Positions 43,315 through 52,666 are shown, counted from the stretch's first letter. The stretch: DNA of 64,000 nucleotides from Caballeronia sp. M1242 (GCF_017220215.1 NZ_CP071131.1:372001-436000); one strand, 5' to 3'. The notes: a model not told the origin generated them from the letters alone. Made by a program: numbers and translations.

Positions 43315-44727
43315 TCAAGGCTTGTACCCATCGTTCAGCGTGTGCAGAAACGCGACGATATCGTGGATATCCTCTTGCGTCATCGCGGGCGTATCGCCGG
43401 GCTTGCGATCGAACGGCGCGTCCTTGTCGTCCACGTTCGCGTGGAATTGCGGCGGCAAGTCGTCGTACTTGCGCACCTCGCCCTTGGCGTCCTTCGGATA
43501 GAACTTTTGCGGCGCGGTGTTGCGCTCGTTATAGAACGCCATCACGTCGTCCAGTGAACGATAGATGCCGTTATGAAAGAACGCGTGCCGCGTCGCGACG
43601 TTGCGCAGCGTGGGCGTGAGGAACATGCCGCAATACTGCGTCTGTTCGCGCAGGTCTTCGCGGAACGGGCCGCACACGCCCATGTCGTAAAACGTCGGAT
43701 CGCGATTGATCGCGAGCGCGTTGTTGCGTGGCACGCCCAGCGATTCGTATTGGAAGTCGGTGAACATCGGCGGCAGACCGTCGGGGCTCGGCTTCGACAC
43801 ATGACAGCCCGCGCAATTCGCCTTGTCCGGATCGTTGAAGAGGCGCAGTCCGTGCAGTTCCGCCTGCGTCAGCCGCGCCTTGCCTTCGAGCCAGTAGTCG
43901 TATTTGCTCGTGTACGGATGAAACGCCTGCTCTTCCACCTGATAACGGGCCACGGCGAACATCGCCTCGGATACCGCCAGATCGCCGCTATCGAAAATGC
44001 GCGGCCCGAAGAGCTTCTCGAAGTCCCCCTTGTACGACGTATGCGCGAGCTTGTCCGCGACTTGCACGAGGCTCGCGTTCGCCATTTCGACCGGGTTGAC
44101 CATCGGCCCGCTCGCTTGCGCCTGCAACGTATCCGCGCGGCCGTCCCAGAAGAGGCCGCCTTGCGGCACCATCGCCGGGGCGGCGGGCGCCACGCCCGCG
44201 CTTTTCTGCGCGCGCGTCGTGCCGTTCGCCTGCGCGGCGAGTTTCGCGAGATCCGGCGCTTCGTCGGCATCGCCCTGATCGGGGCCGATGCTGAATGCCG
44301 GCTGCCGATACAGATACATGAGCGACGGCGGCGGCCGGTATCCCGGCAGCGTCAGATGCGGCCCGCCCTGTTGCACGGCGAGATCGTTCGGCGGGCCGAA
44401 CGCATGCGCCGGATCGTGGCACGAGGCGCACGACTGCTGGCCCGACGCCGAAAGACCGCGGTCGAAGAAGATGCGCTTGCCGAGTTGCGCGACGGCGCTC
44501 AGCTGCACCGTCGGCGGACGTTGCAACACGACAGGATGCGCGTTCGCGCCGGTCAGATTCTCGACGATATCGCCGATAGCCGCGGGCACGCGCGACGGCG
44601 CGACGACGGCATACGCGCCGAACGCGCCCGCCGCGACGATGAGCAGAGCGGCCACGCGAAGCGCGCGGCGCTTCCGGTTCGGTAGATCACTGGACTGGCC
44701 GAGAGCCGGATCGACGGTAGTGGACAT
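43315..44727 (-). CDS. di-haem cytochrome c peroxidase family protein
   Basis: A 470-residue protein with an N-terminal membrane anchor (22-42) and two haem c sites: CASCH (100-104) and CAGCH (305-309). It belongs to the CcpA/MauG group and is longer than classical peroxidases because of an insert between the haem domains (about 150-190). The active haem side carries FWDGRADTLQAQA, and the C-terminus HAFFHNGIYRSLDDVMAFYN is typical. It lies downstream of the phospholipase-C-like gene on the same strand. Confidence 0.87.
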   Translation of the reverse strand: MSTTVDPALGQSSDLPNRKRRALRVAALLIVAAGAFGAYAVVAPSRVPAAIGDIVENLTGANAHPVVLQRPPTVQLSAVAQLGKRIFFDRGLSASGQQSCASCHDPAHAFGPPNDLAVQQGGPHLTLPGYRPPPSLMYLYRQPAFSIGPDQGDADEAPDLAKLAAQANGTTRAQKSAGVAPAAPAMVPQGGLFWDGRADTLQAQASGPMVNPVEMANASLVQVADKLAHTSYKGDFEKLFGPRIFDSGDLAVSEAMFAVARYQVEEQAFHPYTSKYDYWLEGKARLTQAELHGLRLFNDPDKANCAGCHVSKPSPDGLPPMFTDFQYESLGVPRNNALAINRDPTFYDMGVCGPFREDLREQTQYCGMFLTPTLRNVATRHAFFHNGIYRSLDDVMAFYNERNTAPQKFYPKDAKGEVRKYDDLPPQFHANVDDKDAPFDRKPGDTPAMTQEDIHDIVAFLHTLNDGYKP

Positions 44728-44760
44728 GAACTGAAGAATACGAAAGCTTCGATGAAAACG

Positions 44761-44834
44761 CGTTGTCGCCGACAAGCGGCGACAACGAAAAGGTGAAAGG
44801 CGCACGCACGCACGGACGCGCCGTGAGTGCGTGC
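44761..44834 (-). terminator. two consecutive hairpins between phospholipase and peroxidase genes
   Basis: Arms 44761-44771 and 44777-44787 pair perfectly over 11 bases around a five-base loop; in the minus direction the stem is followed by CGTTTTC. A second inverted repeat pairs 44802-44809 with 44827-44834. Together they probably terminate or attenuate transcription from the phospholipase gene before the peroxidase gene. Confidence 0.6.
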
Positions 44835-44844
44835 ATGGCCAGGC

Positions 44845-46521
44845 TTAGATGGCCGGCACGGAAGCCACCGGCGAGCCGAGGTTCGGATCGACGAAGAGCT
44901 TCGCGTTGTTGCCCTTGCCGCTGAAGTCGAACATGCCCATGATGCTGCCCGCGGTCGCATCGAATGAGCCGCCGCCCAGACGCGCCGAGCCAAGCCAGTT
45001 GTCTTCGATAAAGCGCACCACGGAAGCCTGGCTGATCGGCGTGTGATCGACGTAGTTCACCTTCGCCCACGGCGAGATCACGAGGAACGGAATGCGCGTA
45101 CCCGGACCGCAGCGGCCATTCACCGCGCCGCCGTTCACGCCGATCGGCGCCGCGCCCGAGCCGCACTTGCCCGCGCCGTTCAGCTGGTCGGCCTGCGCGT
45201 CGAACGAAGACGCGGTGGGCGTGGCGTACGCGTGGTCGTACCAGCCGTCCGAGTCGTCCCATGCGACGATCACGGCGGTGCTGTTCCAGTCCGGCTGCTG
45301 CTGCAGGAAGTTCACCACCTTCGCCGTGAACGCCTGTTCGTCGAGGGGGTCCGAATAGCCCGCGTGGCCGTCCTGGAACGCGGGCGCCTTCACGAAGCTC
45401 ACCGACGGATAGTTGCCCGCCTTCACCGCCGCGAAGAAGTCGTCGCTGTCGTACTGATGGTTCGCGGGCTCCGGCGTCTTGCCGTCCGCTTCCACGGACG
45501 AGCCGATGGCCGCCGTCGAGCTCGGGCGCAAGTGCTGCGGATTGGCCGTCGACGCGTAGTACTGGAACCAGTTGTGATGCGGGATATAGTCGGCCGTCGC
45601 CTGTCCGACCACCGGCGATACCGTGCTGCGCTTGCAGCCGGTCGTGCCGTTGCCGTTCACGGTCGCGAGGTTGAAGCCGCCCATGAAGCCGCCCCACGTG
45701 ATGTTCTTCGCGTTGAGCAGATCGCCGATGTTCTTCGAGGTCATCATCGCCTGATCGGTCGTGCTCGAGCAGATGTCGTAGCCGGGATCGACGTCGTTGA
45801 TCATCGAGTAGCCGCCCTGACCGTCCGCGACATAGTACGAACCGGAGGCCGTCGTCATATTGAACACGGGCTTGCTCGCCTTGACGATCTGCATGCCGTT
45901 GTTCTGGCCCGACACCACTTCGAGCGCGCCCGGCGTCGACGGGCCGTAGGTGTCGGTGTAGGCGTTGTCGCTCATCGCAAATTTCTGCGCGTAGTTCCAG
46001 AGCGCGGCGACGGTGTTGCCGTCGAAATAGCCCATCACCTGACCGGCCGTGCCGAACGAACCCGCGCCGCCGCTCGAACCCTTACCCGTGTACTTCGGGA
46101 ACAGGTCCGCCGCGCCGTTGTTGTAGGCCTGCTGCTCGGCGGTGTACGCGTGATTCTGGTCGGCAGTGGCCGCCTGCGTGCGGTCGAGGCGGAACGGATT
46201 GGCCGCCGCTGCGCCGTTCAGCGTATTCGTGAAGTTCGGGTTGGCGGTGAGCAGCGTCCCGCTCAAGCCGTTGACTGCCGGGGTGCCCGCCGCCGCCGTG
46301 AAGGCCGGTTCGCCGGCCGGATTCGTGGCGTTCGGATAGGTCGCGAAGTAGTGATCGAACGAGACGTTCTCGTTGAAGATCACGACGAGATGCTTGATGG
46401 GCGTCGCCGTGGCGAGCTTGTTCTGCGCGCTTTGCGGGGTGTCGTTATGGTCGCTGCCGCAGGCGTACATGCCGATTGCGGCGGCGGCCGATGCGCCAAC
46501 CATGAGGGCTCGACGAAACAT
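44845..46521 (-). CDS. phosphoesterase of the phospholipase C / acid phosphatase family, lipoprotein
   Basis: A 558-residue exported protein with a signal ending in MYAC (Cys20), so probably a lipoprotein. The metal and catalytic motif is FNENVSFDHYFATYP near residue 50, as in bacterial non-haemolytic phospholipases C and AcpA-type phosphatases. Further family marks are TYGPSTPG, AWDDSDGWYDH and RIPFLVISPWAK. GGAG lies eight bases before the ATG at 46521. Its own substrate (phospholipid or phosphomonoester) cannot be decided from sequence. Confidence 0.85.
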   Translation of the reverse strand: MFRRALMVGASAAAAIGMYACGSDHNDTPQSAQNKLATATPIKHLVVIFNENVSFDHYFATYPNATNPAGEPAFTAAAGTPAVNGLSGTLLTANPNFTNTLNGAAAANPFRLDRTQAATADQNHAYTAEQQAYNNGAADLFPKYTGKGSSGGAGSFGTAGQVMGYFDGNTVAALWNYAQKFAMSDNAYTDTYGPSTPGALEVVSGQNNGMQIVKASKPVFNMTTASGSYYVADGQGGYSMINDVDPGYDICSSTTDQAMMTSKNIGDLLNAKNITWGGFMGGFNLATVNGNGTTGCKRSTVSPVVGQATADYIPHHNWFQYYASTANPQHLRPSSTAAIGSSVEADGKTPEPANHQYDSDDFFAAVKAGNYPSVSFVKAPAFQDGHAGYSDPLDEQAFTAKVVNFLQQQPDWNSTAVIVAWDDSDGWYDHAYATPTASSFDAQADQLNGAGKCGSGAAPIGVNGGAVNGRCGPGTRIPFLVISPWAKVNYVDHTPISQASVVRFIEDNWLGSARLGGGSFDATAGSIMGMFDFSGKGNNAKLFVDPNLGSPVASVPAI

Positions 46522-46989
46522 GAAGGGGACTCCGGTGTCGTTTTGATAGTGGTTCGTTCGTTCGCGCTTCCAGGCGCCGCGAAAGCGAGAGCGCGCGCTG
46601 AGCACGCGCGACGGATTTAAGCATTCGCTGATGGCCTCATTAAGACAGTGCGCTTGCGACGGACTTACCTTGAGTTGACGATTCGTCGCGGCGGACTTTC
46701 GAAAGCGTTACGCGCCGACGCGCATGGACAAAAAATGAGCGGCATCGTGCGGGTAAATGCGCGGTTCGTCGTGCTAAAGCATCGCATCCACGCGACGTAA
46801 ACCAGCTATCGCCTCGCGTGCGCCGCGCGGCCGGCCCTTTCGCTCGCTCATTCTTCACGCCCATGCTTCGTCACCTTCGATCGTTCACCCGCTGCATCGT
46901 CGCCCGTCGCGGCGATGCGCCGGGCATGCTCGGACGCGGACTTGGTTTCGCGCATCGCGCGGGCGTTGCATCGACCGAGGGCCGCCGCC
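46522..46989. other. 468-base divergent intergenic region
   Basis: The region separates the phospholipase-like gene from the MASE2-GGDEF gene and should contain both promoters. The frame of the latter stays open back to 46915, but without a ribosome binding site. I see no RNA gene, strong repeat or other structure. Confidence 0.4.
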
Positions 46990-48096
46990 ATGACCTTCGC
47001 TGATGCGTCCGATCTCGCGCCCGACGAGCGGCCGGCGACGCATCGCCGCGGCGTCGGCTTTGTCCGGCGGGCGTACGGGCTGCGCTGCATCGGCCTGGCG
47101 ATGGGCTTCGTGCTCGTGCAGACGGTGCTGTGGATGCAGCATGCATCGGCCGGCGCGCGACTGTTCGTGCTGGCGTATTGCTTCGGCTGGCCGCACCTCG
47201 CGTTTCTCCTCGCGCGCGCCGGCGCCTACCCGGACCGCAGCGAGCGACGCAATATCTACGTGGACAACCTCGCGGGCGCGATGATCGTCGTCGCGATGAA
47301 GTTCGCGTGGCTGCCGTCCACGCTCGTCCTCCTGATGTTCATGATGAACAACGTGGCGGCGGGCGGCGCGCGCTTGCTCGCGCGCGGGTCGCTCTTTTGT
47401 CTCGCGGGATTCGCGCTCGGCGCGCTCGTGTTCGGCGTCGGCTTCGACTGGGGCAGCGTGTCGGCGAGCACCATCGCGAGCGCGCCGATGCTGATCGTCT
47501 ATCCGTTGTCGCTCGGCATCGTCACGCACCGCACGGCGATCAAGCTCGCCGACCGTTCCCGCGCGCTCAAGCATCTCAACGAACGCGACGTGCTCACCGG
47601 CCTACTGAACCGGGCGACGCTCGCGCGGCGTCTGGACGACACGCTCGCGCGGGCGCGGGCGGACGGCACGCGCGTGAGCGTGCTGTTCATCGATCTCGAC
47701 GAATTCAAGGTGGTGAACGATTCGCTCGGCCATCACCACGGCGACGAACTGCTGGCCACGGTCGCGGCGCGGCTCATGGCGACGGCAGGCGTCACCGAGC
47801 AGATCGGGCGATACGGCGGCGACGAATTCGTGATGGTATCGACGCTGCCCGCGCTCGAAGCGGTGAAGTCGCTGGCCGCGCGGCTCATCGACGCGGTGAA
47901 CGCGCCGGTGCGGCTCGGCAGCGACACTGTCGTTCCGCGTCTGAGCGTGGGCATCAGTACGTGTCCCGAAGACGGCGACGCAGCGCAGCCGCTTCTGAAC
48001 AAGGCCGACGCGGCGATGTATGCGGCCAAGCACGGAGGAAGGAACCGGTGGGTCGTATTCGAGGAAGGGTTGGCCGAGGCCGAGGTGTACGGGTAG
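46990..48096 (+). CDS. MASE2-GGDEF diguanylate cyclase
   Basis: A 368-residue protein. Residues about 20-190 form a MASE2 membrane sensor (GFVRRAYGLRCIGLAMGFVL opening, several helices). The GGDEF domain follows, with the intact active site RYGGDEF and the DLDEFKVVNDSLGH nucleotide/metal stretch. No RxxD inhibitory site is seen five residues before GGDEF, so product inhibition is probably absent. It should make cyclic di-GMP. The last 150 bases are duplicated in tandem immediately downstream. Confidence 0.87.
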   Translation: MTFADASDLAPDERPATHRRGVGFVRRAYGLRCIGLAMGFVLVQTVLWMQHASAGARLFVLAYCFGWPHLAFLLARAGAYPDRSERRNIYVDNLAGAMIVVAMKFAWLPSTLVLLMFMMNNVAAGGARLLARGSLFCLAGFALGALVFGVGFDWGSVSASTIASAPMLIVYPLSLGIVTHRTAIKLADRSRALKHLNERDVLTGLLNRATLARRLDDTLARARADGTRVSVLFIDLDEFKVVNDSLGHHHGDELLATVAARLMATAGVTEQIGRYGGDEFVMVSTLPALEAVKSLAARLIDAVNAPVRLGSDTVVPRLSVGISTCPEDGDAAQPLLNKADAAMYAAKHGGRNRWVVFEEGLAEAEVYG

Positions 48097-48263
48097 ATCG
48101 GCGGCTGATATTCGTGGGCATCAGCACCTGCCCCGAAGACGGCAATGAAGCAAAGCCGCTTCTACGAAAGGCCGACGCCGCGATGTATGCGGCCAAGCAC
48201 GGGGGAAGGAACCGGTGGGTCCTGTTCGAGGAAGGGTTGGCTGAGGCGGGGGTGTACGGGTAG
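47947..48263 (+). repeat. tandem duplication of the 3' end of the GGDEF gene
   Basis: Copy 1 (47947-48096) and copy 2 (48114-48263) are both 150 bases long, begin with GTGGGCATCAG and end at the same stop codon. By eye they differ at about 19 positions. The unit repeats at 167 bases, and similarity continues about 13 bases past each stop (TAGATCGNCGGCT). Confidence 0.85.
48114..48263 (+). pseudogene. orphan C-terminal fragment of a GGDEF domain
   Basis: The second copy encodes VGISTCPEDGNEAKPLL... to GVYG without a start or catalytic GGDEF motif. Its 49 residues differ from copy 1 at six positions. It is a remnant, probably left by recombination between paralogous cyclase genes, and is unlikely to be expressed as a protein. 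Confidence 0.75.
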
Positions 48264-48475
48264 ATCGACGGCTTGCCCGTGCAAGGACTCACTCTTTGAA
48301 GTTCACCGCCAGACGGCGCGTGCGTCGCGGTCAGCAACGCGTTTGCTTCACAGCCCCGCCGTCCGCGCACTCTGCGTGGACGGCGCGTGCAGCTTGCTTG
48401 CACCGGCGAATCGCGCTTGGTCGCATGCAGCGACTGCCCGTGCTTCCAAGAAACCGCGCCGCTATCAACGCGGCT

Positions 48476-48625
48476 TCATTGCGCGACGGAATCGAGCCCG
48501 GTCTTCCGTACGGTCGGCTGCGCGGCGGGCGACGCGAGGAACCGCAGCAGCGCCCGCGCTTCGTCCGGATGCTTTGCGCCGACCGGAATGCCGGGGTCGC
48601 GAACGGCGACTATCGAACATCGCGA
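48476..48625 (-). pseudogene. C-terminal relic of a ModA-like binding protein
   Basis: On the minus strand the last ~45 codons read VGAKHPDEARALLRFLASP, then AAQPTVRKTGLDSVAQ and stop. That matches the C-terminal helices of molybdate-type periplasmic binding proteins. Upstream sequence in all three frames no longer resembles the family and has no start. I interpret this as a decayed gene end; the rest of 48264-48972 shows no gene. Confidence 0.5.
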
Positions 48626-48972
48626 GCGTATCGACGGATGAGTTAAACGGAATGCGGCTCGCGATCCTTCGATACGTCCCGGCATAACGCGTCGCGCGAT
48701 TGGCCCCAGCGCCGGTCGCGTCAAGTCGATGCGGCAAACGAGTGGAACTGCGAGTTGGGCAAAGCGCGCTTGCTCGCAGCGAGTCGAGCATCGGATAGAG
48801 GACGATGGTCATCGATCTCATATCGAGCGACGCGACTCCGGCAACAGCTTGCATGCAGCGCCTTGCGCGGCGGGGAACTTGCAACGTCAAGGCGTCGGCT
48901 CGGAGGCGACAAGCGCGAAGCCCGGCATCGACTATGCATGCTTGCTCGACCAATCCGCGCCGCCGCCACGCC

Positions 48973-49284
48973 CTACTTCCCACTTGCCCCCGACGCCCCG
49001 CCCGCCTTCCCATGCTGCCGCGCTGTCTCATCACGCTTCAGTTCCGCCGGGGGCGTGCCGGTCTGGGTCGCGCCGCCCTGGCCGCCCTGCGGACTCGCGC
49101 CTTGCCCGCTCTGTCCCGACTGCCCGCCGCGCACGCCGAGCCCTTCGTTGCGCTGCTGATTGCCCGGCGTCGCCTGCGCGAGCAGCAGGGCGGAGCCGCC
49201 CGCGTCGTTCGCCGAGGCGGGCGTCGCGGCGATTACCGCAGTCGTGAGCAACAGACCCAATGCCGCTGTGTACTTGCCAGTCAT
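48973..49284 (-). CDS. small secreted Gly/Gln/Ser-rich protein
   Basis: A 103-residue protein with a clear Sec signal (MTGKYTAALGLLLTTAVIAA, cleavage near ASA-N). The rest is low-complexity: GGQSGQSGQGASPQGGQGGA, then a charged tail. AAGGAG lies seven bases before the ATG. It is probably disordered in the periplasm; the function is unknown. Confidence 0.65.
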   Translation of the reverse strand: MTGKYTAALGLLLTTAVIAATPASANDAGGSALLLAQATPGNQQRNEGLGVRGGQSGQSGQGASPQGGQGGATQTGTPPAELKRDETARQHGKAGGASGASGK

Positions 49285-49351
49285 TGCAATCTCCTTCGAT
49301 TATTCGACCAGCATCCGTGCAATGCGCATGCCACGGGCGGCATTGAGGCTC

Positions 49352-50365
49352 TTACCACTCGACGCAAATCTTCCCCAGATGCGCCGCGCTTTGCTGATAG
49401 CGGAACGCATCCGCGAGCGCATCGAAGTCGAAAGTCTTGTCGATGACGGGCCGTACCCCGCTCTGTTCGAGCGCGCGCACATACTCCTGCTGTTGCCGCC
49501 GGCTGCCGACGATTAGCCCCTGCAAGCGCGCCTGCCGCGCCATCAAGAGCGACGTCGGCACGGTGCCTTCGCGCCCCGTCAGGACGCCGATCAATGAGAT
49601 ATGCCCGCCCACGCGCACCGCCTCGATGGACTGGGCGAGCGTTCCCGGCCCGCCTACTTCGATCACATGATCGACGCCTCGTCCGCCAGTCAGCTCGAGC
49701 ACTTGCGCCGCCCATTTCTCGTGCTCGCGGTAGTTGACGACCTCGTCCGCGCCGAGCACCTTCACGCGCTCCAGCTTCTCGTCGGACGACGACGTGACGA
49801 TGACTCGCGCGCCCATCATCTTGCCAATCTGCAACGCCGCGATCGACACGCCGCCGGTGCCGAGCGCGAGCACGGTATCGCCCGCCTTCAGCGCGCCGTC
49901 CGCGACGAGCGCGCGCCACGCGGTGAGGCCCGCTGTCGTGATGGTCGCGGCTTCGGCGTGACGCCAGCCGCGCGGCGCGTGAGTGAAAGCGGTCGCCGCG
50001 CGCACCACATGCATCGCCGCCATGCCGTCGATGCCGTCGCCCGGTGTGCCCGCGAAGTTGCCCACCTCGGCTTGCGCGGCGCCGTCGATCCATTGCGGGA
50101 AGAAGCACGACACCACAGGGTCGCCGACAGCGAACTCGGTCACGCCCTCGCCGAGCGCCTCGACGACGCCCGCGCCGTCCGCCATCGGCACGCGGCCATC
50201 GGCGGTCGGGCTCTTGCCGCTCACCACGAGCAGGTCGTGGAAGTTGAGCGATGTCGCGTGTATCGCAACGCGAATCTGTCCCGGCCCCGGCTGGCCCGGA
50301 TCGGCGATATCGCGAATCTCGAGCTTGTCCAGTCCGCCCGGCGCGCGGACGACGAATGCCTTCAT
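49352..50365 (-). CDS. MDR-superfamily oxidoreductase, zinc-independent quinone-reductase type
   Basis: A 337-residue medium-chain dehydrogenase/reductase with the N-terminal GroES-like fold (SLNFHDLLVVSGKSP) and a Rossmann motif LGTGGVSIAA near residue 167. The zinc-ligand Cys of alcohol dehydrogenases is replaced by Asn in SLNFHD and the structural-zinc Cys cluster is missing, so this is probably an NADPH:quinone- or enone-reductase-like enzyme. AAGGAG lies six bases before the ATG at 50365. A gap of 103 bases separates it from the upstream aldo/keto reductase. Confidence 0.85.
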   Translation of the reverse strand: MKAFVVRAPGGLDKLEIRDIADPGQPGPGQIRVAIHATSLNFHDLLVVSGKSPTADGRVPMADGAGVVEALGEGVTEFAVGDPVVSCFFPQWIDGAAQAEVGNFAGTPGDGIDGMAAMHVVRAATAFTHAPRGWRHAEAATITTAGLTAWRALVADGALKAGDTVLALGTGGVSIAALQIGKMMGARVIVTSSSDEKLERVKVLGADEVVNYREHEKWAAQVLELTGGRGVDHVIEVGGPGTLAQSIEAVRVGGHISLIGVLTGREGTVPTSLLMARQARLQGLIVGSRRQQQEYVRALEQSGVRPVIDKTFDFDALADAFRYQQSAAHLGKICVEW

Positions 50366-50468
50366 CAGAATCTCCTTGGCCGCGCTGCGGCAGTGAATCG
50401 GTCGCGCGCCAAGAAGCGCGCGCGACTCACGCCGCAACTCGTGGACCCGCTCGTTCTTGCGCGCGCGG

Positions 50469-51473
50469 TCAGCCTCTCTCGCTATCGAGATGCGCCATCT
50501 GCACGGCCGCATAGCGGTCTCCGGCGGCGGCGCCCTTCGGCACCGCGGCCTCGATGGCGGCGATATCGTCCGCGTTCAGCGAAACATCGAGCGCGCCCAG
50601 CGATTCGACGAGCCGCTCCCGCGTGCGCGCGCCGATGACCGGCACGATGTCCTCGCCCTGCGCAAGCACCCACGCAATCGCGATCTGCGCCACGCTCACG
50701 CCCTTCTGCTGCGCAATCTGCGCGAGCGCATCGACGAGCGCGAGGTTGCGCTCGACGTTGCCCTCCTGAAACCGCGGGCTGTGCGCGCGCCAGTCGCCCG
50801 CTTGCGCCGATGCCTTCGTCCAGTGGCCGCTGATAAGGCCGCGCGACAGCACGCCGTACGCCGTGATGCCGATGCCGAGTTCCCGGCACGCCGGCAGGAT
50901 CGCGTCTTCGATGCCGCGCGAAATCAGCGAGTATTCGATTTGCAGATCGCAAACCGGATGCACGGCCGCAGCTTTGCGGATGGTCGCCGCGCCCACTTCG
51001 GACAGTCCGACGTGGCGCACATAGCCCGCCTGGATCATGTCCGCGATCGCGCCTACGGTGTCTTCGATCGGCACCTTGGGATCGAGCCGCGCGGGGCGGT
51101 AAATGTCGATATGGTCGACTTGCAGGCGCTGCAACGTGTAGGCGAGAAAGTTCTTCACCGCATTGGGCCGCGCGTCGTAGTCGGTCCAGTTGCCCGCCGG
51201 GTCACGCATGCCGCCGAACTTTACGCTGATGATCGCCGAATCGCGGCGCGACGGCGGCGCGCTCTTCAGCGCCTCGGCGATCAGCAATTCGTTGTGGCCC
51301 ATGCCGTAGAAATCGCCGGTATCGAGCAGCGTGACGCCTGCTTCGAGCGCGGCGTGAATCGTCGCGATGCTTTCCGCGCGGTCGGACGGGCCGTACATGC
51401 CGGACATGCCCATGCAGCCGAGTCCGATGGCGGATGACTGCGGTCCCGTATTGCCAAGTTGACGCACTTTCAT
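50469..51473 (-). CDS. aldo/keto reductase with an altered catalytic tetrad
   Basis: A 334-residue AKR barrel. Catalytic Asp51, Tyr56 (DTGDFYG) and Lys85 (SVKFGG) are present. The usual catalytic His, found in HR.D after the IDLYY strand, is Ala128 here ([11 protein letters not shown]). Replacement of this His is known to change specificity in other AKRs (for example Glu in AKR1D). GGGAGA precedes the ATG. It diverges from a LysR gene, the probable regulator. Confidence 0.87.
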   Translation of the reverse strand: MKVRQLGNTGPQSSAIGLGCMGMSGMYGPSDRAESIATIHAALEAGVTLLDTGDFYGMGHNELLIAEALKSAPPSRRDSAIISVKFGGMRDPAGNWTDYDARPNAVKNFLAYTLQRLQVDHIDIYRPARLDPKVPIEDTVGAIADMIQAGYVRHVGLSEVGAATIRKAAAVHPVCDLQIEYSLISRGIEDAILPACRELGIGITAYGVLSRGLISGHWTKASAQAGDWRAHSPRFQEGNVERNLALVDALAQIAQQKGVSVAQIAIAWVLAQGEDIVPVIGARTRERLVESLGALDVSLNADDIAAIEAAVPKGAAAGDRYAAVQMAHLDSERG

Positions 51474-51600
51474 GTTGATTCTCCCAACGAGATAGTCAGA
51501 CGATGGAGCCCGCGAACCCGGGCTTGCGATGCATTATCCGAGCAAACCCCGCGTGCGATAATCCGCCTCAATGCGAATGGGCTGTGCGCCGAGGCGAACA

Positions 51601-52512
51601 ATGAGCGAACCGGATCTGTCGGACCTGCATGCGTATCTCGCCGTGGCGCGCTCGCGCGGCTTCCGTCAGGCGGCGCTATTGCGCGGCGTGTCCGCTTCGT
51701 CTCTGAGCGACGCCATTCGCCGTCTCGAAGCGCGGCTCGGCGTACGACTCCTTAATCGCACCACGCGCAGCGTGACGCCGACGGAAGCAGGGCAGCGTCT
51801 GATCGAGCGGCTCACGCCCGCGTTCGCGGAGATCGCCGGCGCGCTCGACGCCGTCAACGTCTTTCGCGACAGTCCCACCGGCACGCTGCGTCTCAATGTG
51901 CCGACCATCGCCTCGCGGGAAATACTTCCGTCCATCATTCCGCGCTTTCTTGCCGCGCATCCGGGCATCTCGCTCGAAATCAGCGCAACCGACAACTTCA
52001 TCGACGTGCTCGCCGCGGGCTTCGACGCCGGCATCCGCTACGACGAAAGCATCGAGCGCGACATGATCGCGGTGCCGATCGGTCCGCGCACGCAACGCTT
52101 CGTCGCGGCCGCCGCGCCTGCCTATCTCGAAGCGCATGGCGAGCCGAAGCATCCGCGCGAGCTCGTGAACCATGCGTGCATCGGGCATCGCTTCGAAAGC
52201 GGCGTGCTCGCGTCGTGGGAATTCAAGCGCGGCGGCAAGACGGTGCGCATCACGCCGCGCGGGCCGCTTGCCACGACGTCGATCGAACTGAGCCGCAGCG
52301 CCGCGCTCGCCGGACTCGGCTTGACCTATACCTTCGAAGAATTCGTCCGCGCGGAGATCGAGCGCGGCACGTTGGTTCCCGTGCTCAAGCCGTGGTGGCA
52401 GAGTTTTCCGGGGCCGTCCCTCTACTACCCGAGCCGCGCGCACATGCCGGGGCCACTGCGCGCGTTCGTCGATTTTCTTCGGGCCGAGAACGCCGCGCTA
52501 GCCGACAAGTAA
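51601..52512 (+). CDS. LysR family regulator, divergent from the aldo/keto reductase
   Basis: A 303-residue LysR protein with helix-turn-helix RGFRQAALLRGVSASSLSDAIRRLE and an effector domain starting TGTLRLNVPTIASREILPSII. I set the start at 51601 (MSEPDLSDLHAYLAVARS), because the conserved domain begins there; an ATG at 51571 would add ten residues. Upstream, ATTATC (51533-51538) and GATAAT (51557-51562) form an inverted repeat with an 18-base spacer that could be its operator in the divergent region. Confidence 0.87.
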   Translation: MSEPDLSDLHAYLAVARSRGFRQAALLRGVSASSLSDAIRRLEARLGVRLLNRTTRSVTPTEAGQRLIERLTPAFAEIAGALDAVNVFRDSPTGTLRLNVPTIASREILPSIIPRFLAAHPGISLEISATDNFIDVLAAGFDAGIRYDESIERDMIAVPIGPRTQRFVAAAAPAYLEAHGEPKHPRELVNHACIGHRFESGVLASWEFKRGGKTVRITPRGPLATTSIELSRSAALAGLGLTYTFEEFVRAEIERGTLVPVLKPWWQSFPGPSLYYPSRAHMPGPLRAFVDFLRAENAALADK

Positions 52513-52650
52513 GTAATACCGCCATCCGGAAACACGCGCGGTAGATTCTTTAGACAAAAGCTAAAGTCGGTCAGGCAGGGGTCGTTAAACAAGCAAGAAG
52601 AGCAACAACTGGTTACAAACACGGTAAGTTCTTCCTAAATCGATTTCCGC

Positions 52651-52664
52651 TGCAAACGTTTGCA
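52651..52664. promoter_or_regulatory. LacI/GalR-type operator TGCAAACGTTTGCA
   Basis: A perfect 14-base palindrome with the central CG typical of LacI/GalR family sites lies 202 bases before the glycosidase gene. No LacI-family gene is within this window, so the regulator would act from elsewhere. Confidence 0.6.
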
Positions 52665-52666
52665 CG

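Noticed and set aside
48114-48263. Copy 2 of the GGDEF end as an in-frame extension of the upstream cyclase
   Set aside because: Copy 1 ends in its own TAG stop at 48094-48096, so read-through would be needed.
48465-49034. A 189-codon gene on the minus strand
   Set aside because: It is Arg-rich in a frame overlapping both the ModA-like relic and the small secreted protein, without a start signal.
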